Positions 43,163 through 51,292 of a stretch of 64,000 bases of DNA are shown here, piece after piece (position 1 is the stretch's first letter; every line of letters begins with the position of its first letter). The notes under the pieces are model-generated. The model did not search any database and was not told where the DNA came from. It was given only the letters and a program-made list of their open reading frames with translations. The position numbers and the translations under genes were made by a program. The DNA is from Parvibaculaceae bacterium PLY_AMNH_Bact1 (lineage in GTDB: Bacteria > Pseudomonadota > Alphaproteobacteria > Parvibaculales > Parvibaculaceae): the NCBI GenBank assembly GCA_032881465.1, contig CP126168.1, positions 868,001 to 932,000 on the forward strand. Reading direction: 5' to 3'.

Positions 43163-43785
43163 ATTCCAACCTCGTCGGTGAGCACAGCGCTTTTAGCTCC
43201 GATAACACTCTGTTCCATCTCGGCTATTGTCTCAGCCATAAAGGTTAGCGCGTCTTCTTCCAAGGTTGCGGAGACCACGAAGAAGGGGGCTCCATCCACC
43301 TGAATAGCGGGCCCATGTCGTGTCGCACCGATAAGGGTGGTTTCGGCGACGCGCTTTGGTGTTAAGAAAAACATGTGTGGGCGACCACAGGCTTGCATTG
43401 CCTGCATAAACCCAAATTGAATTTTGAGCACCGCAAGCGTAGCTATCTGAGGGGGCAAGTCTTCGCATTTTCCGATGCGATGCAGTTCCACTGACCGGCT
43501 TTTGTCCGGCAGTGGGGTCTCAATGCCATGAGGCCAAACCTCTTCAACCATCGTAAATGGGCCATCTGCTGGGATCATGCGCCCGACAGCAATAGTACGT
43601 CCTTCATGCACCACTGACGCCCAAGTTGGTTTGAAAAATATCTGGTCGAATACGTCAGCTTCGCACCCGCCACAATAGTTAACATCTGGCCAGCCAGCGA
43701 ATATCTCAGCTCGAGCCCGGGAGTGGTCAAACAGCAACTCCTGCTGTTCAGCTGCAGTCTCTATGTTGATTAGATGAAGTTTCAT
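43159..43785 (-). CDS. LuxI-family autoinducer (acyl-homoserine lactone) synthase, divergent
   Basis: 208 residues from the ATG at 43785, which has AGAGGG five bases upstream; an in-frame ATG at 43800 lacks one. The invariant LuxI residues can be placed in order: R25, F29, W32, E42-x-D44-xx-D47, R69, E100 and R103 (VELHR where most have WE-x-SR). These form the SAM/acyl binding site, so the enzyme should be active, joining SAM to an acyl group. Acyl chain cannot be told. The luxR-like gene lies upstream on the same strand and a coupled small gene downstream. The region looks AT-richer than its surroundings. Confidence 0.85.
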   Translation of the reverse strand: MKLHLINIETAAEQQELLFDHSRARAEIFAGWPDVNYCGGCEADVFDQIFFKPTWASVVHEGRTIAVGRMIPADGPFTMVEEVWPHGIETPLPDKSRSVELHRIGKCEDLPPQIATLAVLKIQFGFMQAMQACGRPHMFFLTPKRVAETTLIGATRHGPAIQVDGAPFFVVSATLEEDALTFMAETIAEMEQSVIGAKSAVLTDEVGI

Positions 43786-43811
43786 TCTGCCCTCTGACAT
43801 TAGTTCGAGGA

Positions 43812-43823
43812 CAGAATGTTCTG
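43812..43823. promoter_or_regulatory. Palindrome upstream of the LuxI-like gene
   Basis: CAGAA-TG-TTCTG is a 5-bp inverted repeat with two-base spacer, 27-38 bases before the luxI-like start and just after a possible -10 (TATACA on the minus strand, near 43826-43832). A candidate lux-box-like element or a repressor site for the synthase gene. Confidence 0.35.
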
Positions 43824-43851
43824 CGTGTATAAATCTCGCTAGCTTAGAAAG

Positions 43852-44574
43852 CTAAGGTAAAACGCCCGCTTGGAGTAGAAGTCGTATTACACTTATGTCC
43901 TTGGCGACACCGAATTGTTCCCGAATTTCTTTGAAGCGTTGATTGAGTGCGCCAACCGTGCGGCCTACCATTATGCTGATTTGGGCCCGGTCATATCCTT
44001 CCCAATAAAGACGAAGGATTTTGAGGTCGTTTGCAGACAGCTTGTATCGCGCGGTGGTTTCCGCTGCCATCTCGGCCTGTGCAAAAATGCGAAAAATCTG
44101 AACCGCTGAGAAAATCTGTAGAGCGATCGCACCCTTTGCCCGCTTGTCTCGTCCGCTGACAGAGAAACCCGCTCCTCCTCCACCCGGAGCGGCAGCGATT
44201 CCGCTAATGCCGTTCGTCGCTCCACCGTCTATTGCTGCTCTGTCCATGTGCCGCTTCTGCGCATCTGTTTGTGGAATGTCATCCCAGAATTGAGGCAACA
44301 GAAACTGCGGACTGGCGGACCATGTAGGATCGATAGATGCAAGTTTGCATGAATGATATTCGTGCGCCCATTGTTCGTTGCGGCGATCTATGAAGTGGAA
44401 ATTCTCCATCGCGTATGGGGTGGGAGAAAAGGGGTCGCGTTGAAGCATTACAGCCCAGTACTGAAACCCATGCCCTTTGATGAGGTTATCAAGCGCTATC
44501 GCGCGTTCTTCAAAGACTGAGCTGGCTTCCATCTCTTCGAAGAAAGTCAACGCATTGAGTGCAAGATCGGGCAC
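43852..44574 (-). CDS. LuxR-family receptor/regulator with autoinducer-binding domain
   Basis: 240 residues from a GTG with GAGGAA upstream. The N-terminal 165 residues are an autoinducer-binding domain: W69, Y73, D82, P83 and W97 correspond to TraR/LuxR ligand residues W57, Y61, D70, P71 and W85, and NGISGIAAAPGGGGAGFSVSG is the typical beta turn. The C-terminal HTH (LSANDLKILRLYWEGYDRAQ to LLLQAGVLP) keeps the LuxR spacing but lacks the usual T-x-R-E and TV-x-x-H residues, so its DNA site may differ from a standard lux box. 66 bases from luxI; faces a small gene across a palindrome. Confidence 0.9.
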   Translation of the reverse strand: MPDLALNALTFFEEMEASSVFEERAIALDNLIKGHGFQYWAVMLQRDPFSPTPYAMENFHFIDRRNEQWAHEYHSCKLASIDPTWSASPQFLLPQFWDDIPQTDAQKRHMDRAAIDGGATNGISGIAAAPGGGGAGFSVSGRDKRAKGAIALQIFSAVQIFRIFAQAEMAAETTARYKLSANDLKILRLYWEGYDRAQISIMVGRTVGALNQRFKEIREQFGVAKDISVIRLLLQAGVLP

Positions 44575-44591
44575 GGTGTATTCCTCGTTTC

Positions 44592-44630
44592 CGATTGACG
44601 AAATCGAAGTTTCAGATTTACTATGAAACT
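44592..44630. promoter_or_regulatory. Candidate operator between luxR-like gene and the divergent 57-codon gene
   Basis: AGTTTCA (44608-44614), nine bases, TGAAACT (44624-44630) form a perfect 7-bp inverted repeat of 23 bp. A second repeat CGATT-GACGA-AATCG (44592-44606) abuts it. They lie 34-56 bases before luxR-like GTG (for the main palindrome) and 18-40 bases before the 57-codon gene, so one bound regulator could control both. Confidence 0.45.
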
Positions 44631-44647
44631 ATAGGTGAGGAACGACG

Positions 44648-44821
44648 GTGGATTCAAATATAATCAATCTTGAGCCGGGCCGGCCCGCAAAGGTGGATCT
44701 GGAACGACGGAAGCTGATGGTGACCGCGGGCCGCCTGAGTCTTGGCCAAGTTAAGCGGCTCAATGAGATTGCATCGCTTATGTGTGACGAGTTGGATCGG
44801 AAGGATCCGGAAAATTCGTAA
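44648..44821 (+). CDS. 57-residue protein divergent from the luxR-like gene
   Basis: GTG start at 44648 with GAGG eight bases upstream, 57 codons, TAA at 44819-44821. The protein starts MDSNIINLEPGRPAKVDLER and continues RKLMVTAGRLSLGQVKRLNE with IASLMCDELDR, mostly charged helix; no membrane segment. Not recognised. The final 44 bases overlap the end of the XRE gene on the other strand, so the two messages are antisense to each other at their 3' ends. It shares a palindromic intergenic region with luxR, suggesting co-control. Confidence 0.5.
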   Translation: MDSNIINLEPGRPAKVDLERRKLMVTAGRLSLGQVKRLNEIASLMCDELDRKDPENS

Positions 44822-45200
44822 GAGCACCACTCTCTTGGTCGGTTGCCAAAACAGCTTGCAGCATTTTGTATCGGCTGTTGCGGATGTGAGGGTTTTCAAT
44901 AGCCAAGAACAGCCGAACAATTTCAGCGATCTGATCTGCAACAGCGGCGGTTTCTATGAATTCGGGTGCGCTTTCTCGAGCCAGCGCAAGCGTATCGCTG
45001 TGCTTGATCCCATGTTTGGAAAACAGATCTGCGAGTTTGCTGACAAGGTCTTGTGGCAAAAACGGTCTCTTGTATCGGCTCTCATAGTGGCTATAGGTCG
45101 AAGGCGCGATTTCGAGACTTTCTGCAACCCTGCGAATTGATAGCCCGGAGCGCTTACGCAAGGTTTTAAGTCTGACGCGTATTTCAGTGCCGTCACTCAT
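44778..45200 (-). CDS. XRE-family helix-turn-helix regulator
   Basis: 140 residues from the ATG at 45200. Residues 8-60 are an HTH_3 domain (RLKTLRKRSGLSIRRVAESL, PSTYSHYESRYKRPFLP); the C-terminal part is helical (AVADQIAEIVRLFLAIEN) without a peptidase domain, so not LexA-like. No strong ribosome site is seen; an in-frame codon further upstream (45272) would add an unlikely leader. Direct and inverted repeats just upstream suggest autoregulation. It ends tail-to-tail inside the 57-codon gene. Confidence 0.8.
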   Translation of the reverse strand: MSDGTEIRVRLKTLRKRSGLSIRRVAESLEIAPSTYSHYESRYKRPFLPQDLVSKLADLFSKHGIKHSDTLALARESAPEFIETAAVADQIAEIVRLFLAIENPHIRNSRYKMLQAVLATDQESGALTNFPDPSDPTRHT

Positions 45201-45218
45201 CTGCACACTATGAGAGGA

Positions 45219-45255
45219 ATTTGCACCATTTGCACGCAAAATGCGGACAATTGTC
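45219..45255. promoter_or_regulatory. Repeats upstream of the XRE gene
   Basis: ATTTGCACC (45219-45227) and ATTTGCACG (45228-45236) are tandem 9-base repeats, followed by GACAATTGTC (45246-45255), a perfect 10-bp palindrome. All lie within 55 bases upstream of the XRE start codon. They are candidate binding sites for the XRE protein or a neighbour. Confidence 0.4.
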
Positions 45256-45320
45256 GCAAAAATTGCGTACATATAACATGATTCAACACCGCTAACGGAG
45301 CATACCCGCTTGGGAAATAC

Positions 45321-45897
45321 TCATCGTCCGAGCCGTTCACGCACAGTTCCAAGGTCAGGCAAAAGAAGTCGGCCGCGGACGAGGAGCGGCGCACTTTTGC
45401 GTTTAAGCCGTGCTGGCAGAGCAAGCGCTGCGGGTGTGACAATTAATGTTAAGAGCGTTGAAAAACCAAGGCCGAAGACAATGGCATTGGACATGGGTTT
45501 CCACGTGTAGCTGGTAGGAGACCCATAGGAAAACCAATCTTCGGCAAACGGATTGACGCTTACCTGGAGGACCATCGGCATAAGGCCCACCATGGTCGTT
45601 ATGGTGGTGAGCAGAATAGGCTGCAGCCGCTGTCCGCCTGCCTTGATGATGGCGCTCTCCACGTCACTCCCGGCCTTGATGAGTCTCTGATAGGTGTCGA
45701 TCAGCACAATATTGTTGTTCACCACAATTCCCGCCAGGGCGATGATACCTGTGCCTGTCAGGATCACGGAAAAGGGCTGTTGGGTCACCATCTTTTGGAA
45801 TGGATAGATAAGCCGACAGGCCTGCAATCAACGCCACGAATAGGATCGACAGCGTTGTTCGCGAACGTGAAAGTGCTGCGCTGACGAGCGGGTTCAT
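45321..45897 (-). pseudogene. RND efflux transporter remnant with large internal deletion
   Basis: From an ATG at 45897 the first 37 codons read MNPLVSAALSRSRTTLSILF and then FVALIAGLSAYLSIPK, the N-terminus of an RND (AcrB-type) pump. The frame then changes, and the next frame reads MVTQQPFSVILTGTGIIALA with NNNIVLIDTYQRLI and PILLTTITTMVGLMP, the last two-transmembrane region near residue 880-1000 of such pumps, to a stop at 45321. About 850 residues, including all periplasmic docking domains and the proton-relay helices, are missing. Not a functional pump. No membrane-fusion gene is recognisable upstream. Confidence 0.88.
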
Positions 45898-46117
45898 GTG
45901 CACCATCCAAATGGCGTCAGCTGGTGGGCAGGCTCCGAGCGGACGCCAAACACCCCAGGTACCGGTTAGTTGCCGGGTCGACCAAGAATTGGCAGGACGG
46001 ATAATAGTCCCGACGGTCGATATGCGACCATTCACCTAGCTCCTATAGGGAGATTAGAAGTGCAGGGCTATCGCACGTCAAGTCCAACGATGGTGCGCGG
46101 AGCCTTCAGTGCCCAGA

Positions 46118-46534
46118 TCATTCGACAAAAATCAATCCCGTCTGCAAATCGGTGAAGCGTGCTTCCTCATTCACCGTAAAGTTGAGCGTGATCGTCCCAC
46201 TGGCATTAGAAAATGAGCCGGTGCCACTATCTATCCGGCACTCAGCAGTGCCGCGCTGGATTGTCGGGTCAGGGCTTTCTTCCAGCGAGGAGGGGCGATA
46301 GGTCGAAATCGCAAGCGTGCCTCCCGCGAGTGTCACTTCTCCCTGCAGAGTGAAGGACCCATCCATATCGTTCATGACAAGGGCTTCAAACTTCGCCGCC
46401 GTGCCTTCCGCACCAATGGCGCTGTTGAAGCCGGGACCGACTGTGGTCTTCGCTTCGATGCCCATCTGTTCGCCCATCTCATCCTGAGGGCTGACTTTGC
46501 CGTCAAACTGAAGGTGATACCGGTACAAACTCAT
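46118..46534 (-). CDS. Unknown protein following the aminotransferase gene
   Basis: 138 residues from the ATG at 46534, five bases after the aminotransferase stop. The sequence alternates polar and hydrophobic residues with many Gly, Thr and Ser (FEALVMNDMDGSFTLQGEVT, GTGSFSNASGTITLNFTV), suggesting a beta-barrel or sandwich of the kind seen in DUF3224 or allene-oxide-cyclase-like proteins, but I cannot assign it. No signal peptide. It probably shares the aminotransferase message. Confidence 0.65.
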   Translation of the reverse strand: MSLYRYHLQFDGKVSPQDEMGEQMGIEAKTTVGPGFNSAIGAEGTAAKFEALVMNDMDGSFTLQGEVTLAGGTLAISTYRPSSLEESPDPTIQRGTAECRIDSGTGSFSNASGTITLNFTVNEEARFTDLQTGLIFVE

Positions 46535-46539
46535 GGGGC

Positions 46540-47922
46540 TCAACGCAGGCCTTCTTTGGTGACCCAGGCTTCCGTGTCATCCAGCCCTTTTTCGAACTTG
46601 TCGAACATCTCATTGATTTGAGTTTCATCAATAATAAGAGGCGGACAGAAGGCAACAATGTCCCCACCCATGGCACGCACGATCAGGCCATGCTTTTGAG
46701 CATTGTTCTGGGCGGCAACGCCGACACCCTGAGACGCATCGAAGGCGCGCTTGGTTGCTTTGTCTGCGACAAGCTCCACGGCACCAATCAGACCTTTTGC
46801 CCGTGAGTTGCCCACAAGCGGGTGATCTGCAAGCGCGGCCATGCGCTTTTCAAACGTTGGAGCAACATCGCGCACGTGCCCGACAATATTCCGCTTTTCG
46901 TAGATTTCCAGTGCCTTACAGCCGACAGCTGCTGCAAGCGGGTGGCCTGTATAGGTAAAGCCGTGGCCGAAGACGCCAATCTTTTTACTTTGCTCCAGCA
47001 TGGCTTCATACATGTCATCGCCCACGGTAACCGCACCCATAGGCACATAGCCTGAGGTGAGGGCTTTGGCGACGGAGACGGAGTCAGGTTTAAACCCATA
47101 TGTTTCAGAGCCGAACATATTGCCTGTGCGTCCGAAACCACAGATCACTTCGTCTGCAATGACGTAAATGTCATACTTGTCGAGCACTGCATGGATTTTC
47201 GCAAAATAGTCTTCCGGTGGAATAACAACACCACCAGCACCCATGATGGGCTCTGCGATGAAGGCAGCAATCGTGTCTGGTCCTTCTTTCTGGATCATCT
47301 CATCCAGATTGTTGGCAAGACGTGTGGTGAACTCATCCTCGGTTTCGCCGGGTTCCGCATAGCGATAATAGTGCGGGCAATCCGTGTGCAAGATGCCGTC
47401 GAGAGGCAGGTCAAAGTCTGCATGATTGGCAGGAAGGCCCGTCAGACTGGCAGATGCAACCGTCACGCCATGATAGCCTCTGGTGCGAGAGATAATCTTC
47501 TTCTTGTTCGGCTTGCCGCGTGCATTGTTGTAGTACCAAACGAGCTTGATCTGCTGGTCATTGGCTTCTGACCCTGAACCGCAAAAGAGGACTTTCGACG
47601 CATCATGGGGCGCAATGGCCTTCAGTCGCTCGGCGAGTTCCGCTGCCTTCTCATGTGTCTTGCCACTAAACACATGAGTGAAGGGGAGTTGGCCCAGTTG
47701 TTCTGTTGCAGCATCGATCAGTTCCTGCTCAGAATAGCCAAGCGCTGTGCACCACAAGCCTGCCATACCCTCAATGTAGTCATTGCCATCCGTGTCCCAG
47801 ACGCGAATACCCTCGCCGCGGTCCAGGATCAGCGGACCCGTTTTCCGGAACGCGTCTAGGTTCGTGTAGGGGTGAATAACGGTTTCGATATCGCGAATAG
47901 CAGCATTGCTGAGCGTGGACAT
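46540..47922 (-). CDS. Class III (omega) aminotransferase
   Basis: 460 residues from the ATG at 47922. PLP-dependent transfer between an omega-amino group and a keto acid (pyruvate or glutamate). FCGSGSEANDQQIKLVWYYN, SRTRGYHGVTVASASLTG, YVIADEVICGFGRTGNMFG (PLP Asp) and SVAKALTSGYVPMGAV (PLP Lys) are intact. It resembles the pyruvate-dependent putrescine/beta-alanine type, though the amine is not certain. The open frame extends upstream into the amidase end, but no better start occurs. An amidase follows upstream on the same strand with a 55-base gap. Confidence 0.92.
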   Translation of the reverse strand: MSTLSNAAIRDIETVIHPYTNLDAFRKTGPLILDRGEGIRVWDTDGNDYIEGMAGLWCTALGYSEQELIDAATEQLGQLPFTHVFSGKTHEKAAELAERLKAIAPHDASKVLFCGSGSEANDQQIKLVWYYNNARGKPNKKKIISRTRGYHGVTVASASLTGLPANHADFDLPLDGILHTDCPHYYRYAEPGETEDEFTTRLANNLDEMIQKEGPDTIAAFIAEPIMGAGGVVIPPEDYFAKIHAVLDKYDIYVIADEVICGFGRTGNMFGSETYGFKPDSVSVAKALTSGYVPMGAVTVGDDMYEAMLEQSKKIGVFGHGFTYTGHPLAAAVGCKALEIYEKRNIVGHVRDVAPTFEKRMAALADHPLVGNSRAKGLIGAVELVADKATKRAFDASQGVGVAAQNNAQKHGLIVRAMGGDIVAFCPPLIIDETQINEMFDKFEKGLDDTEAWVTKEGLR

Positions 47923-47977
47923 GAAGTAGGGGTCCTGTCGGTTGAAAATCGTATGGGTGGTGTAGCAGAAGCGAGGC

Positions 47978-49438
47978 TTATGCGAAATCCGGTGGTGCGC
48001 GAAAACCGCCAACAAGCTCTTCAATCATGCCTGCGACGGCTATCGAGGTCTTATCCTCTAAATAGGGACCGATGATCTGAACCCCAACCGGTAAGCCTTC
48101 ATTGGTCAGCCCCACAGGGGCGACCGAAGCGGGCAGGTAGGACAGGACGGCTGGCCCGGCCCAAATAAGGATATCCATGTAGTGGCGGTCTTTACCATTC
48201 ACCGTCAGGTTCCGCTTGCTCCAGCTGGGCGTTTGGTCATGGGGGAAGGCTGGCCGCATGAGCGTGGGCGCGAGAACAACATCCCACTCCTGATAGAAAG
48301 AGGCCCATTTGGCGCGAATTTGTTCACGGCGTTCATGCCAGTCCAGCCAGTCGCCATGGCGCATCAGGCCACCACGCGCCTGTAGGATCTCATGGGATTT
48401 GTCATCGGGTGCTGCCTGGGCGAGCAGAGTGCGCCATTTCTCCTGAACCTTTGGAGGCATGCCTCGCGTCACGACGGAGTGGAGCAGCATGAGATAGCAT
48501 TCGGTGATCTCCTCCAGTGTGAAGTCAGGCCGCGCAGCAAAATCTACTTTGGCGCCCGCGTCCTTTAAGGCATTTGCCGCGTTGGTGATGTGGGCGGATG
48601 ACTGCGCGTCAATCTCGCAATAAGGATCATCAAGCCAGACAGCGACCCGCAGGTCCTTAGGCGACTTTGTGCGGGCAGGCGGTAACGAAAGATTCCAGCC
48701 GACGGAAGAGGCCGCATTGGGCCCGGCAACCACATCCAGAAGCACACCAAGGTCTTTTGCAGAGAGACCCAGCGGTCCGACAACCGAAAGGTCACTTTCG
48801 GATAAAGCACCAGGCGGTCCTGGCAGGTGACCCCGCTTTGAGACAATGCCGTAGGTCGGTTTGTGCCCATAGACGCCACAAAGGTGCGCGGGTGTTCTGA
48901 TCGACCCGCCAATATCACTTCCGAGCTCCAACGGCGTGAGACCGGCCGCAAGGGCTGCCGCGGCACCGCCTGAAGAACCGCCGGGTCCGCAGGTCACGTC
49001 CCAAGGATTGTTGGTGGTCCCGTAGACATCGTTATAGGTCTGAAGGTCGCCTGACATAAACGGCACGTTGGTTTTCCCAAAAATCACGGCTCCGGCATCA
49101 ATGATGCGCTGAACAGCGTCAGCATTCTGGGTCGGGCGATGGTCCTTCCACATCGGCGCGCCGCCAACAGCCGGCATACCAACGACTTCAAGGGCGTCTT
49201 TAATCGTCATGGGAAGTCCGTGGAGCGGTCCCCAGCTTTCGCCTTTGGCACGGGCCTCATCCGCCAAACGTGCTCTCTCGGCTGCCCCGTCGAAATTCGT
49301 GGCGACAATGGCATTAACCTTGGCATTTTGGGTCTCAAAACGGTTTTGGAAATGCTCCGTAAGCTCTACTGAGCTCACTTCTCCCTGATCCATAGCGGCG
49401 AGCAGTGTTGATGCTGGCTGGTGATGCCAATTGGTCAT
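47978..49438 (-). CDS. Amidase-signature enzyme
   Basis: 486 residues. The Ser-cisSer-Lys triad is visible: GLPMTIKDALEV (Lys), CGPGGSSGGAAAALAAG (cis-Ser) and GSDIGGSIRTPAHLCGVYGHKP (nucleophile). The ATG at 49438 has GGAGG five bases upstream; a TTG four codons earlier is unlikely. Related enzymes hydrolyse carboxylic amides; the absence of gatC/gatB neighbours argues against GatA. Divergent from the CoA ligase gene. It may be co-transcribed with the aminotransferase (deamidation followed by transamination, an inference). Confidence 0.9.
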   Translation of the reverse strand: MTNWHHQPASTLLAAMDQGEVSSVELTEHFQNRFETQNAKVNAIVATNFDGAAERARLADEARAKGESWGPLHGLPMTIKDALEVVGMPAVGGAPMWKDHRPTQNADAVQRIIDAGAVIFGKTNVPFMSGDLQTYNDVYGTTNNPWDVTCGPGGSSGGAAAALAAGLTPLELGSDIGGSIRTPAHLCGVYGHKPTYGIVSKRGHLPGPPGALSESDLSVVGPLGLSAKDLGVLLDVVAGPNAASSVGWNLSLPPARTKSPKDLRVAVWLDDPYCEIDAQSSAHITNAANALKDAGAKVDFAARPDFTLEEITECYLMLLHSVVTRGMPPKVQEKWRTLLAQAAPDDKSHEILQARGGLMRHGDWLDWHERREQIRAKWASFYQEWDVVLAPTLMRPAFPHDQTPSWSKRNLTVNGKDRHYMDILIWAGPAVLSYLPASVAPVGLTNEGLPVGVQIIGPYLEDKTSIAVAGMIEELVGGFRAPPDFA

Positions 49439-49603
49439 CTGAGCCTCCAATTTTTTGTGTTTTTGTTGGCCAAGAGACTAGCTGTCTTTAGGTCATCTGC
49501 AAGTGCAATTGGCCCTTTCACGCCAAGCGTTGTTTGGAGCCGCGGAAGCCTCTAAACTCTCTTCAAACGGCAAAAAGTCGACAATTTTAAGGGAGAGAGA
49601 GCC

Positions 49604-51244
49604 ATGAAAGGCCTGATGCAAGACTGGCCGCTCACGGTGATGAGCATTATTGACCACGCAAACCGGTTTCACGCAGAGCGAGAAATCGTTACTCGGACCG
49701 TCGAGGGACCGATCCACCGGTGCACCTACTCAGATATCCATTTGCGGGCGCGCAAATGTGCTCAGGCTCTCCAGAAGCTTGGAATGAAGCAGGGCGATGT
49801 GATCGCCACCATGGCCTGGAACACGCATCGCCACATGGAAGCCTGGTACGGCATCATGGGCATGGGGGCAGTGTGCCACACGCTCAACCCGCGCCTCTTT
49901 GCGGAACAGCTCACCTACATCATCAATCACGCAGAAGACCAGTTCATCTTCTTCGACACGACCTTTGTGCCGGTGATTGAAGCGGTCGCGGACACGTTGC
50001 CGAATGTGAAGGGCTTCATCATCCTGACCGACAAGGAGAACATGCCGGAAACGACGCTCAATAACGTCTATTGCTACGAGGAAATCGTCGAAGCAGAAGA
50101 TGGCAATTTTGAGTGGGCGGACGTGGACGAAAATGACGCCTGCGGTCTTTGCTACACAAGCGGCACGACGGGCAACCCAAAAGGCGTTCTCTATTCTCAC
50201 CGCTCCAATGTTCTCCACGCACTTGCGGCCAACGGCGCGGATGCGATGGGCATGCGCTCAGTAGATACAGTGCTACCTGTTGTCCCAATGTTCCACGCCA
50301 ATGCCTGGGCGATTGCTTTCTCAGCACCGGCAAGTGGGGCGAAGATCGTCATGCCGGGCGCCAATATGGATGGCGAGAGCATCTATGAATTGTTGAGCAC
50401 GGAACGTGTCACCGTGACGGCGGCAGTGCCGACCGTTTGGCTCATGTTGTTGGGCCATCTCGAAGCAAACAAAGTGAAGCTTCCAGACCTGACCAAAGTG
50501 ATTATCGGTGGGTCCGCCGCGCCGCGCTCCATGATCGAGGCGTTTGAACGCGATTACGATGTCACTGTGATGCATGCGTGGGGCATGACGGAAATGAGCC
50601 CTATGGGAACACTTGGGTCCTTCAAAGCGGGCATGGAGACATTGCCATTTGAAGAGCAGCTCGACATTAAAGTGAAGCAGGGCCGGGCGATCTACACAGT
50701 TGAGATGAAGATCACCGACGATGACGGCAACGATCTGCCAAGCGATGGTGTCGCCTTCGGTCATTTGATGGTTCGCGGTCCCGCCGTTGCAGGGGGGTAT
50801 CTGAAGGGCGAGGGTGGAAACATCCTGGATAAGGACGGCTGGTTTGATACCGGTGATGTGGCCACTCTTGATCCGCTGGGCTTTATGCAGATCACAGACC
50901 GCGCCAAGGATGTCATCAAGTCCGGTGGTGAGTGGATTTCATCCATTGAGTTGGAAAACACAGCAGTCGGCCATCCAGATGTAGTGGAGGCGGCCGTTAT
51001 CGGCATCGTGCACCCGAAATGGGATGAACGTCCTCTGCTGATTGTCATCCAGAAAGAGGGCAGCGGTCTTACAAAAGAGGGTGTTCTTGAGTACATGGAT
51101 GGCAAGATTGCCAAATGGTGGATGCCTGACGATGTGGTGTTTGTGGAGGAGATCCCGCATACAGCAACGGGCAAGATCCAGAAATTGACACTGCGAGAGC
51201 AGTTCAAAGACTACACACTGCCAACGGCTACAGCGGCGGAGTAA
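49604..51244 (+). CDS. Acyl-CoA ligase (fatty acid or DmdB-like)
   Basis: 546 residues of the ANL superfamily. [19 protein letters not shown] binds [18 protein letters not shown] is the A5 motif, [18 protein letters not shown] the hinge, and [16 protein letters not shown] holds the catalytic Lys. The build matches medium/long-chain acyl-CoA ligases and the DmdB-like subgroup. GGGAGAGAGAGCC precedes the ATG. Substrate is not certain. It is likely to feed the acyl-CoA dehydrogenases in this genome. Confidence 0.9.
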   Translation: MKGLMQDWPLTVMSIIDHANRFHAEREIVTRTVEGPIHRCTYSDIHLRARKCAQALQKLGMKQGDVIATMAWNTHRHMEAWYGIMGMGAVCHTLNPRLFAEQLTYIINHAEDQFIFFDTTFVPVIEAVADTLPNVKGFIILTDKENMPETTLNNVYCYEEIVEAEDGNFEWADVDENDACGLCYTSGTTGNPKGVLYSHRSNVLHALAANGADAMGMRSVDTVLPVVPMFHANAWAIAFSAPASGAKIVMPGANMDGESIYELLSTERVTVTAAVPTVWLMLLGHLEANKVKLPDLTKVIIGGSAAPRSMIEAFERDYDVTVMHAWGMTEMSPMGTLGSFKAGMETLPFEEQLDIKVKQGRAIYTVEMKITDDDGNDLPSDGVAFGHLMVRGPAVAGGYLKGEGGNILDKDGWFDTGDVATLDPLGFMQITDRAKDVIKSGGEWISSIELENTAVGHPDVVEAAVIGIVHPKWDERPLLIVIQKEGSGLTKEGVLEYMDGKIAKWWMPDDVVFVEEIPHTATGKIQKLTLREQFKDYTLPTATAAE

Positions 51245-51292
51245 TTCGCTGCGACGTTGGTATCATTGAAGCAAGGCAAAGGGGAATTTGAA

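Noticed and set aside
42838-46117. Genomic island inserted at tRNA-His carrying the quorum-sensing genes
   Set aside because: No duplicated tRNA-His 3' end and no integrase were found between 42.9 and 46.1 kb, so integration at this tRNA is not supported although the region looks accessory.
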